Part shown: piece after piece, positions 1 through 5,131 of the stretch
Layout: each line of letters starts with the position of its first letter
Numbering within the stretch: the stretch's first letter is position 1
Position numbers and translations under genes: made by a program
Origin: Anaerolinea sp.
GTDB taxonomy: Bacteria > Chloroflexota > Anaerolineae > Anaerolineales > Villigracilaceae
Assembly: GCA_020720965.1 (NCBI GenBank)
Contig: DYNS01000231.1
Coordinates: 1-5,131, forward strand
Length of the DNA stretch: 5,131 nt
Direction: 5' to 3'
Notes under the pieces: generated by a model
Database searches by the model: none
Seen by the model: the letters and a program-made list of their open reading frames with translations, nothing else
What the model was told of the DNA's origin: nothing

Positions 1-143
1 TGTTCAGCCGGCGCGGGATCCAGGTCGTTGACCACGACCTTTGCGCCGCGCCGGGCAAGTTCCAAAGCCAACGCCCGCCCAATGCCGCGAGAGCCGCCGG
101 TTACAACCGCTACACGGTCTTTAAGAGATAAAAGTTCGGTCAT
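1..143 (-). CDS. SDR family NAD(P)-dependent oxidoreductase, N-terminal fragment
   Basis: Reading the minus strand from the ATG at 143-141 gives 47 residues before the window edge, so only the amino end of the gene is present. The fragment carries the classical short-chain dehydrogenase cofactor fold: a first beta strand, then the glycine motif TGGSRGIG at residues 15-22 (TGxxxGxG), a helix, and the second strand VVVND ending at Asp40. In this family an acidic residue at the end of strand two usually favours NAD(H) over NADP(H); that preference is inference. The start is supported by AGGAG seven bases upstream and by the normal distance from Met1 to the glycine motif. The catalytic Ser-Tyr-Lys residues lie outside the window, so the substrate cannot be named. 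It is transcribed divergently from the GntR gene, which makes it a plausible target of that regulator. Confidence 0.93.
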   Translation of the reverse strand, partial: MTELLSLKDRVAVVTGGSRGIGRALALELARRGAKVVVNDLDPAPAE

Positions 144-150
144 TTCTCTG

Positions 151-170
151 CTCCTGAAGGGGGAATTATA
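151..170 (-). promoter_or_regulatory. Promoter -10 and ribosome binding site of the SDR gene
   Basis: On the minus strand a perfect TATAAT lies at 170-165, giving a likely transcription start near 158 and a leader of about 15 bases. AGGAG at 155-151 is seven bases from the ATG. The -35 is weak: the best candidate is TTGGGG at 194-189 with an 18-base spacer (three of six consensus bases). It lies inside an inverted repeat, which would fit regulated expression. Confidence 0.6.
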
Positions 171-179
171 CACGAGGAT

Positions 180-206
180 AGAACCCGCCCCCAAAGGATG
201 GGTTCT
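180..206. promoter_or_regulatory. Inverted repeat in the divergent promoter region, possible operator
   Basis: AGAACCC at 180-186 and GGGTTCT at 200-206 are perfect 7-base inverted arms around a 13-base spacer. There is no T-run on either side, so a terminator is unlikely. The repeat covers the probable -35 of the leftward SDR promoter and ends nine bases before the -35 of the rightward promoter, a position suited to a shared regulator. Which protein binds, if any, is inference. Confidence 0.4.
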
Positions 207-214
207 GAATCATC

Positions 215-243
215 TTGACTTCCCCCCATGGAAATGATATATT
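215..243 (+). promoter_or_regulatory. Sigma-70-type promoter of the GntR gene
   Basis: TTGACT at 215-220 (five of six consensus bases) and TATATT at 238-243 (five of six) are separated by exactly 17 bases. Transcription would start near 250 and leave a leader of about 30 bases before the ATG at 281. This is the best promoter match I found upstream of the regulator, methyltransferase and korAB genes, and it may drive all of them. Confidence 0.65.
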
Positions 244-252
244 CATCCTAAT

Positions 253-270
253 AATCTGATTAATCGAATT
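253..270. promoter_or_regulatory. Palindrome just downstream of the predicted GntR transcription start, candidate autoregulatory operator
   Basis: The core GATTAATC at 258-265 is a perfect 8-base palindrome. It is flanked symmetrically by AAT (253-255) and ATT (268-270), giving the pattern AATnnGATTAATCnnATT. GntR-family proteins commonly bind short palindromes and often repress their own gene. A site directly after the predicted start at about 250 would block transcription. The pattern is visible in the sequence; the assignment to this regulator is inference. Confidence 0.45.
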
Positions 271-280
271 GATAGTATAA

Positions 281-961
281 ATGGTTGCCCCCCAACTTCC
301 CCTTTCCGACTTTGTACGTTACCTTGCCTCCCGCCCCCCGGCGGAGGAAAGCCTGCCGCCCCTCGCAACGCTCAGCGCCGAATTGGGCGTAAGCGTTGCC
401 AGCCTGCGCGAGCAGTTGGAGGTGGCGAGGGCGATGGGGCTGGTGGAAGTCAAACCCAGGGTCGGCATCCGCCGTCTGCCCTATTCGTTTTTGCCAGCCG
501 TGCAGCACAGCCTGCGTTACGCTCTGCTGCTAGATTCGGCGCTGTTTGAACGCTTTGCGGACATGCGTAAACACCTGGAAAACGCCTTCTGGCACGAGGC
601 GGTTGCCCTGCTAGCACCGGAAGACCACCAAACCCTGCAAGCGCTCATTGCCAGCGCCTGGGAAAAACTGGAAGGCAGACCGATTCAAATTCCGCATGAA
701 GAGCATAAACAACTACACCTCACCATCTACGCCCGCCTGAACAATCCCTTTGTAAATGGCATTTTGGAAGCTTACTGGCAGGCATACGAGTCGATTGGGC
801 TGAACGTCTTTACCGACTATGACTATCTGCGCCAGGTGTGGAGTTACCACGAAAAGATTGTCCAAGCCATTTGCGCCGGAGATTTTGAAACCGGCTACCG
901 CGCCCAGGTGGAACATGCCAACCTGCTCAACGACCTGCTGGACCACCGCGTAGCCCGCTAG
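281..961 (+). CDS. GntR family transcriptional regulator, FCD (FadR-like) type
   Basis: This 226-residue protein has the normal length of FadR-subfamily regulators. Residues about 8-66 form the winged helix-turn-helix: LATLSAELGVSVASLREQLE (29-48) is the helix-turn-helix, with the recognition helix starting near Val39, and the stretch ending VKPRVGIR (57-64) is the wing. Residues about 85-222 form the all-helical FCD ligand domain, recognised by RKHLE (96-100), HKQLH (142-146), H190 in YHEKIVQAICAGD and H212 in EHANLL. FCD domains often bind a metal through Asp and three His; here the usual Asp position appears to be His142. The start is fixed by an in-frame TAA immediately before the ATG, and no Shine-Dalgarno sequence precedes it. 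Divergence from an SDR gene and the downstream korAB genes suggest control by an organic acid or acyl-type ligand, but the effector is unknown. Confidence 0.88.
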   Translation: MVAPQLPLSDFVRYLASRPPAEESLPPLATLSAELGVSVASLREQLEVARAMGLVEVKPRVGIRRLPYSFLPAVQHSLRYALLLDSALFERFADMRKHLENAFWHEAVALLAPEDHQTLQALIASAWEKLEGRPIQIPHEEHKQLHLTIYARLNNPFVNGILEAYWQAYESIGLNVFTDYDYLRQVWSYHEKIVQAICAGDFETGYRAQVEHANLLNDLLDHRVAR

Positions 962-970
962 GCAGCCTCC

Positions 971-1765
971 ATGACCGAAACGCAAATCATCCACGCCGAT
1001 TGTTTACAGGCATTGCCCGCCCTGCCAGAGAATTCCATAGACCTGACCCTCTTCTCCCCGCCTTATGACGGCATCCGCGACTATAAAAAGAACTGGAGTT
1101 TTGATTTTGCCAGCCTCGGCAAAGAACTCTTCCGCGTAACCAAAGATGGAGGCGCGGCGGTTGTGGTCATTGGTGATGGCACCAAAAATTTCGCAAAGTC
1201 CCTTACGTCTTTTCGGCTTGCAGTTAACTGGGTTGATGAAATCGGTTGGAAACTATTTGAAAGCGTCATCTACAAAAGAGATGGCAACCCCGGCGCATGG
1301 TGGAATCAACGCTTTCGCGTTGACCATGAGTATATTCTGATGTTCTTCAAGGGCAGCCGTCCTAAAACTTTCCATAAGGAACATCTCATGGTTCCGAGTA
1401 AACACGCCGGGAAGGTCTACTCTGGCACCGACCGGCTTACCAATGGCGGTTTCAAAAAAATTGAGCCAAAAGTTGTCAATCCGCTGAAATGTCGTGGCAC
1501 CGTTTGGAATTATTCCACTAGCAACACAGAAGGCAATAAATTAAAACTCCAACATCCCGCCACTTTTCCAGATAAGTTAGCAAGCGACCTGATTTTATGC
1601 TTCTCCGAGCCTGGCGATACGGTATTAGACCCCATGTGCGGCAGCGGAACAACTTGTGTGCAGGCAAAACAGCATCAGCGCCGGACAATCGGCATCGAAA
1701 TCAGCGCCGAATATTGCCAAATTGCCCAGAAACGCCTAACTGTCGACACTGAAACTATCCACTGA
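971..1765 (+). CDS. Solitary site-specific DNA methyltransferase, beta class, probably N4-cytosine (or N6-adenine)
   Basis: The 264-residue protein transfers a methyl group from S-adenosylmethionine to a base in a specific DNA site. The catalytic motif IV, SPPY, is at residues 29-32, just after the usual opening with ADCL (9-12) and SIDLTLF (22-28). The SAM-binding motif I, DPMCGSGTT, is at 220-228, and motif II, GIEI with acidic Glu243, is at 241-244. Catalytic motif first and SAM motif last defines the beta class. SPPY rather than DPPY favours N4-cytosine, but this is not decisive. The middle part (about 110-190) should hold the target recognition region, so the site cannot be read. No restriction endonuclease lies in the window. 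The gene begins nine bases after the GntR stop, in the same frame, with only a weak ribosome site. Its central part is AT-richer than korA, which suggests acquisition by transfer. Confidence 0.88.
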   Translation: MTETQIIHADCLQALPALPENSIDLTLFSPPYDGIRDYKKNWSFDFASLGKELFRVTKDGGAAVVVIGDGTKNFAKSLTSFRLAVNWVDEIGWKLFESVIYKRDGNPGAWWNQRFRVDHEYILMFFKGSRPKTFHKEHLMVPSKHAGKVYSGTDRLTNGGFKKIEPKVVNPLKCRGTVWNYSTSNTEGNKLKLQHPATFPDKLASDLILCFSEPGDTVLDPMCGSGTTCVQAKQHQRRTIGIEISAEYCQIAQKRLTVDTETIH

Positions 1766-1793
1766 CACTACCCACTTATCACCCTCACCCCCA

Positions 1794-1799
1794 AAGGAG
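1794..1799 (+). promoter_or_regulatory. Strong Shine-Dalgarno site of korA
   Basis: AAGGAG is four bases from the ATG at 1804. It is clearly stronger than the sites of the GntR and methyltransferase genes, so korA is built for higher translation. I found no convincing -35/-10 pair in 1500-1803. korAB may therefore be read from the promoter near 215-243 or from a promoter I cannot recognise. Confidence 0.7.
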
Positions 1800-1803
1800 T
1801 AAT

Positions 1804-3594
1804 ATGACCGAACAAGTTGTGAACGACTTTTCCATCACGGTTGGCACACCCAATGGCTCTGGCAGTTCCACCGCCAACAATACCATTTTGCGCGCCATCT
1901 TCAAGATGGGCATTCCGGTTTCCGGCAAAAACCTGCTACCCTCCAACATTCAGGGTTTGCCCACCTGGTACACCATCCGCGTCAGTGGGCAGGGCTTCCT
2001 CGCGCGGCGCGAAGACCAGGAGATTGTTATCAACCTCAACGCGCAGTCTTTTGCCAAAGACCTGGCAAGCGTCAAATCTGGCGGCGCGTTCTACTACGAA
2101 GACAGCATCAAACAGCCCATTGCCCGCACCGACATCGCCATCTACCCCATGCCGGTGAAAAAAATCGTGCGCGAAATTCCAGACCTGCCTGCCAACCTGC
2201 GCGACCTGGTGAGCAACATGGTCTACGTGGGCATTTTGGCGCAAATGATTGGGATGGACAAAGAAAAGATTGAACTGGCGCTCAAATTCCACTTCAAAGG
2301 CAAAGAAAAACCGGTTGCCCTCAACATGGCAGCCGTCCATGCCGGGGCGCAGTGGGCAGCCGCCAACCTGGAAAAGAAAGACCCCTACTTTTTGCAAGCG
2401 ATGAACAAAACCGATGGGCTTATTATGACAGACGGCAACACCGCCGGGGCGCTCGGCTCCATTTATGGCGGGGTGCAATTTGTCGGCTGGTATCCCATCA
2501 CCCCTGCCACCAGCCTGGCAGAAGCCCTCAGCGAATACCTGCCCAAACTGCGCTCGGATGCCGAAGGCAAACACACCTTTGCCATCGTCCAGGCGGAAGA
2601 TGAACTCGCCGCCATCGGCATGACCATCGGCGCGGGATGGGGCGGTTTGCGCTCCATGACCTCCACCTCCGGACCCGGCTTGAGCCTGATGACCGAGTAC
2701 CTGGGGCTGGCATACTTTGCGGAAGTGCCGGTTGTCGTTTGGGATGTCGTCCGCATGGGACCCAGCACCGGCTTACCCACCCGCACCGCTCAGAGCGACC
2801 TGAGCTTCATCTCCCACATCGGGCACGGCGATACAGACTCCGTCATCCTCCTGCCGGGAGACATTAACGAATGTTTTGAATTCGGCTGGAAAGCCTTTGA
2901 CATTGCCGAGCGCCTGCAAACCCCGGTCTATGTCGTCATCGACATGGACTTCGGCATGAATCAATGGATGACCGAACCCTTCCGCTACCCCGAAACCCCC
3001 ATGGACCGGGGCAAAATTTTGTGGGAAGAAGACCTGGAGAAAATTACCGACTTCGGACGATACAAAGACCTGGATGGTGACGGCATTCCCTACCGCACCG
3101 TACCGGGCAACCGTCACCCGCGCAGCGCCTACTTTACACGCGGCACCGGGCACGATGACCACGCCAAATACAGCGAAGACCCCAACGTCTGGCACGCCAA
3201 CATGGAACGCCTAAAACAAAAGTTCCAAACCGCCCGCCAATACGTCCCCCAACCCGTCCTGCACGGCGAAGGCTCCCCGGTTGGCATCATCGCCTTTGGC
3301 TCCACCGACCCGGCAATTGAAGAGGGTCGCTACCAGATGGAGCAAGAAGCCGGGCTCAAAACCGACTACATGCGAGTCCGCGCCCTGCCCTGCACCCCGG
3401 AAGTGGGCGAATTTATCCGCAACCACGAGCGCATTTACATTGTGGAACAAAACCGGGATGGGCAATTACACGCCTGGCTGACCGCCCGCAACCCGGAATA
3501 CGCCACCCGCTTTATCTCCATCGCCTACTCAGACGGCTTACCGCCCACCGCCAAATGGGTGAAGACAGCCATTTTGGAAAAGGAGCAAAACTAA
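1804..3594 (+). CDS. korA: 2-oxoacid:ferredoxin oxidoreductase, fused gamma-alpha subunit
   Basis: With KorB this subunit catalyses oxidative decarboxylation of a 2-oxoacid with CoA to acyl-CoA, CO2 and reduced ferredoxin, in the cytoplasm. The 596 residues fit the gamma-alpha fusion type. Residues about 8-195 are the gamma domain, with a glycine-rich start GTPNGSGSS (14-22). Residues about 205-470 are the alpha (pyrimidine-binding) domain, with YPITP (230-234), QAEDELAAIG (263-272), TSTSGPG (286-292) and RMGPSTGLPT (317-326). The C-terminal domain includes GDGIPYR (425-431), the GTGHDDHAKYSEDP segment (447-460) and ALPC (527-530) before YIVEQN (545-550). The strong ribosome site four bases upstream supports the start. 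The stop is one base from the korB start, so the two genes form one operon. The sequence does not fix the substrate (2-oxoglutarate, pyruvate or a branched-chain 2-oxoacid); korA is used for the subunit type. Confidence 0.95.
   Translation: MTEQVVNDFSITVGTPNGSGSSTANNTILRAIFKMGIPVSGKNLLPSNIQGLPTWYTIRVSGQGFLARREDQEIVINLNAQSFAKDLASVKSGGAFYYEDSIKQPIARTDIAIYPMPVKKIVREIPDLPANLRDLVSNMVYVGILAQMIGMDKEKIELALKFHFKGKEKPVALNMAAVHAGAQWAAANLEKKDPYFLQAMNKTDGLIMTDGNTAGALGSIYGGVQFVGWYPITPATSLAEALSEYLPKLRSDAEGKHTFAIVQAEDELAAIGMTIGAGWGGLRSMTSTSGPGLSLMTEYLGLAYFAEVPVVVWDVVRMGPSTGLPTRTAQSDLSFISHIGHGDTDSVILLPGDINECFEFGWKAFDIAERLQTPVYVVIDMDFGMNQWMTEPFRYPETPMDRGKILWEEDLEKITDFGRYKDLDGDGIPYRTVPGNRHPRSAYFTRGTGHDDHAKYSEDPNVWHANMERLKQKFQTARQYVPQPVLHGEGSPVGIIAFGSTDPAIEEGRYQMEQEAGLKTDYMRVRALPCTPEVGEFIRNHERIYIVEQNRDGQLHAWLTARNPEYATRFISIAYSDGLPPTAKWVKTAILEKEQN
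3580..3585 (+). promoter_or_regulatory. Ribosome binding site of korB within the korA 3' end
   Basis: AAGGAG lies inside the last codons of korA, ten bases before the korB ATG at 3596. The arrangement TAA-T-ATG places stop and start one base apart, so translational coupling that keeps the subunits in equal amounts is likely. Confidence 0.65.
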
Positions 3595-3595
3595 T

Positions 3596-4690
3596 ATGAG
3601 CGAATCTCTCCCTATGGCAGGCGCTTCGGCGCAGGTAAACGCCGCCGGTCTTAGCAAAAACGACTATCGCGGCGCACCCAGCACCCTGTGCGTGGGCTGC
3701 GGTCACAACTCCATCGCCAATCAAATTGTCGCAGTCGCCTACGAACTCAACATCGTACCAGAAAACATCGTCAAATTCAGCGGAATCGGCTGCTCCAGCA
3801 AATCGCCCACCTACTTCCTCAACCGCTCCTTCGGCTTCAACGGCTTGCACGGACGGATGCCCTCCCTGGCAACCGGCGCCCTCTTTGCGGATGTCTCCCT
3901 CAAGGGCTTGGGCGTTTCCGGCGATGGCGACACCGCCAGTATCGGCATGGGACAGTTCAAGCACGCCATGCGCCGCAACCTGAACATGGTCTACATTGTG
4001 GAAAACAACGGCGTGTACGGTCTCACCAAAGGGCAATTCTCCGCCACCGCAGACGTGGGCTTGGAACTTAAAAAACAGGGCAAAAACCTGTACCACCCCA
4101 TCGATATTTGCATGGAAGCCATGGCTTCCCGCGCCACCTTTGTCGCCCGCCTCTTTGCCGGGAACGCCAAACAGCTCAAAGAAGTCCTCAAAGCCGCCAT
4201 CGCCCATCGCGGCATCGCCGTCATAGACATCATCAGCCCCTGCGTCACCTTCAACAACCAGGAAGGCACCTACTATTCCTACACCTACGGCAAAGAAAAA
4301 GAAGAACCCCTGCACGACGTCACCTTCCACTTCGCCTCGGATGCCACCCAAAACACCCTCACCTACGTCCCGCAAAAAGAAGAAATCAAACTGGAAGCCG
4401 ACATGGTGGAAGGCGAAATCCGCGAGGTAAAACTGCACGACGGTTCCTTCATCACCCTCAAAGCGTTGGAAAAACACTACGACCCCACCGACCGCATGAA
4501 CGCCATCCGCACCCTGGAAGAAGCCGGAGATAACGGCTGGCTCCTCACCGGAATCTTGTACGCCAACCCCGAAGCCCCCGCCCTGCCCGACCTCTACCGC
4601 CTGACAGACAGCCCCCTCAACCGGCTGACGGAAAAAGACCTGCGCCCCGCGCCGGACACCATCGCAAAACTCAATGCAATGATGTTCTAA
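3596..4690 (+). CDS. korB: 2-oxoacid:ferredoxin oxidoreductase, beta subunit (thiamine diphosphate and 4Fe-4S binding)
   Basis: The 364-residue partner of KorA carries the pyrophosphate half of the thiamine diphosphate site and the single iron-sulfur cluster. CVGCGH starts at Cys32, and Cys32, Cys35, Cys66 (GIGCSSK) and Cys216 (SPCVTFN) match the four cluster ligands known for two-subunit 2-oxoacid:ferredoxin oxidoreductases. The cofactor and magnesium motif is GDGD (109-112) followed by NN at 137-138 and YGLTKGQ (141-147). Lys69 and Leu143 appear to occupy positions implicated in substrate choice in the Sulfolobus enzyme (from memory), which would be compatible with broad or 2-oxoglutarate-type use. 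No delta, ferredoxin-like subunit is encoded here, so electrons should leave through the beta cluster to a separate ferredoxin. The C-terminal region (about 240-364) is less conserved. A strong terminator follows 16 bases after the stop codon. Confidence 0.95.
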   Translation: MSESLPMAGASAQVNAAGLSKNDYRGAPSTLCVGCGHNSIANQIVAVAYELNIVPENIVKFSGIGCSSKSPTYFLNRSFGFNGLHGRMPSLATGALFADVSLKGLGVSGDGDTASIGMGQFKHAMRRNLNMVYIVENNGVYGLTKGQFSATADVGLELKKQGKNLYHPIDICMEAMASRATFVARLFAGNAKQLKEVLKAAIAHRGIAVIDIISPCVTFNNQEGTYYSYTYGKEKEEPLHDVTFHFASDATQNTLTYVPQKEEIKLEADMVEGEIREVKLHDGSFITLKALEKHYDPTDRMNAIRTLEEAGDNGWLLTGILYANPEAPALPDLYRLTDSPLNRLTEKDLRPAPDTIAKLNAMMF

Positions 4691-4706
4691 AACATTCAGA
4701 ACAGGC

Positions 4707-4739
4707 AAAACCCCCTTTCGACACCGAAAGGGGGTTTTT
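4707..4739 (+). terminator. Intrinsic terminator of the korAB operon
   Basis: CCCCCTTTCG at 4711-4720 and CGAAAGGGGG at 4725-4734 form a perfect 10-base stem with the 4-base loop ACAC, followed by five T residues. The A-run at 4707-4710 pairs with the T-run and lengthens the stem to 14 pairs. This also lets the structure act in the opposite direction. It ends the korAB transcript and separates it from the next gene. Confidence 0.93.
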
Positions 4740-4747
4740 GATATACT
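4718..4747 (+). promoter_or_regulatory. Extended -10 promoter of the release-factor-like gene, overlapping the terminator
   Basis: TATACT at 4742-4747 is preceded by TG at 4739-4740, an extended -10 arrangement. TCGACA at 4718-4723 matches the -35 consensus at five of six bases with an 18-base spacer, and sits at the tip of the korB terminator hairpin. The expected transcription start, about seven bases after the -10, falls on or beside the GTG at 4755, which predicts a leaderless mRNA. Confidence 0.55.
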
Positions 4748-4754
4748 TCGGCGC

Positions 4755-5131
4755 GTGCTACCCATCAGCCCCACCCTTTCCATTCCACAAGAAGAACTAC
4801 ACCTGGATTTCATCCGCGCTGCCGGACCCGGCGGGCAAAATGTGAACAAGGTCGCCACCGCCGTGCAACTGCGCTGGGACGTTGCCCACTCTGCCAGCCT
4901 GCCGCAAGACGTAAAAGAGCGCCTCCTGCGCCTGGCAGGCTCCCGCGCCACCTCGGAGGGAGTCATCATCCTCGAGGCGCGTCAATACCGAACCCAGGAG
5001 CAAAACCGCGCCGATGCCCTCCTGCGCCTCACCGCCCTCATCCAACAGGCGCTCAAAACCCCCAAACCCCGCAAAAAGACCAAACCGGGCATAGCCGCCA
5101 GCGCCGCCCGCGTCTTTGCCAAAAAACGGCG
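4755..5131 (+). CDS. arfB: Alternative ribosome-rescue factor ArfB (YaeJ-type peptidyl-tRNA hydrolase), C-terminus cut by the window
   Basis: ArfB-type proteins enter the empty A site of ribosomes stalled on mRNAs without a stop codon and release the peptide by hydrolysing peptidyl-tRNA. The 125 residues visible read from a GTG start. GPGGQNVNKV (24-33) contains the catalytic GGQ at 26-28 in the form shared with class I release factors. There is no codon-recognition domain before it, as expected for ArfB and not for RF1 or RF2. Further family features are VQLRWD (37-42), the SLPQDVKERLL helix (48-58) and RTQEQNRADALLRL (79-92). A basic tail (about 101-125, rich in Lys and Arg) would sit in the mRNA channel; it is still open at the window edge. 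ArfB proteins are usually about 140 residues, so perhaps 10-20 are missing. No ATG occurs in frame near the start, and no Shine-Dalgarno site precedes the GTG. Confidence 0.9.
   Translation, partial: MLPISPTLSIPQEELHLDFIRAAGPGGQNVNKVATAVQLRWDVAHSASLPQDVKERLLRLAGSRATSEGVIILEARQYRTQEQNRADALLRLTALIQQALKTPKPRKKTKPGIAASAARVFAKKR

Noticed and set aside
188..198. 11-base direct repeat CCCCCAAAGGA, also at 1788-1798
   Set aside because: The second copy is just the korA ribosome site with its C-rich flank, and the first lies in the divergent promoter spacer. Short C-runs are common here, so coincidence is the simplest explanation.
1741..1748. Palindrome TGTCGACA near the end of the methyltransferase gene, considered as a korA operator or -35
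   Set aside because: It lies in coding sequence, its symmetry stops at eight bases, and no -10 is found at a suitable distance.
1500..1803. Search for a separate korA promoter
   Set aside because: Candidate pairs such as TTGCCA (1714-1719) with TAACTG (1737-1742) match the -10 consensus at only two of six bases. None was good enough to list.
1936..2574. Open frame of 212 codons on the minus strand inside korA
   Set aside because: It is fully antisense to conserved korA sequence and shows no recognisable protein motif, so I treat it as a shadow of korA.
3512..4969. Open frame of 485 codons on the minus strand opposite korB and the start of arfB
   Set aside because: It lies antisense to two genes with unmistakable family motifs. 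Its translation is Gly/Val/Phe-rich without a recognisable domain, and it crosses the terminator. It is a by-product of GC-rich codon usage on the other strand.
1..5131. CRISPR arrays, transposase genes, attachment sites, tRNA or rRNA genes
   Set aside because: No regularly spaced repeats, insertion-sequence ends, transposase motifs or tRNA-like cloverleaf sequences were seen on either strand by eye.

Overview
The window looks like a bacterial chromosome segment of moderately high GC. I infer Chloroflexota (Anaerolineae-like) from the overall look of the KorA/KorB proteins and the poor Shine-Dalgarno sites of several genes. No ribosomal RNA or other taxonomic marker is present, so this assignment is tentative.

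Layout. Positions 1-143 (minus strand) hold the N-terminal part of a short-chain dehydrogenase/reductase (SDR) that runs off the left edge. Positions 144-280 are a divergent control region with a good plus-strand promoter (TTGACT-17-TATATT), a minus-strand TATAAT element, and two inverted repeats that are candidate operators. On the plus strand there follow a GntR-family (FCD type) regulator (281-961), a solitary beta-class DNA methyltransferase with an SPPY catalytic motif (971-1765), and the two-gene operon korA-korB (1804-3594 and 3596-4690). The korAB genes encode a 2-oxoacid:ferredoxin oxidoreductase made of a fused gamma-alpha subunit and a thiamine-diphosphate/4Fe-4S beta subunit. A strong intrinsic terminator (4707-4739) ends this unit. 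The last gene (4755 to the right edge) is a GTG-started ArfB/YaeJ-type ribosome-rescue peptidyl-tRNA hydrolase, cut by the window end.

How the genes may work together. The regulator, divergent from the SDR and co-directional with korAB, is placed to control oxidation of an organic or 2-oxo acid. KorAB would convert a 2-oxoacid plus CoA to an acyl-CoA, CO2 and reduced ferredoxin. The methyltransferase is the odd member: it has no restriction enzyme beside it, is locally more AT-rich than korAB, and starts in the same frame as the regulator just after a single amber stop. I see no convincing new biological system. The points most worth a second look are the methyltransferase inserted between regulator and metabolic operon, the promoter whose -35 lies in the korB terminator hairpin and predicts a leaderless arfB transcript, and the palindromes in the divergent promoter region.
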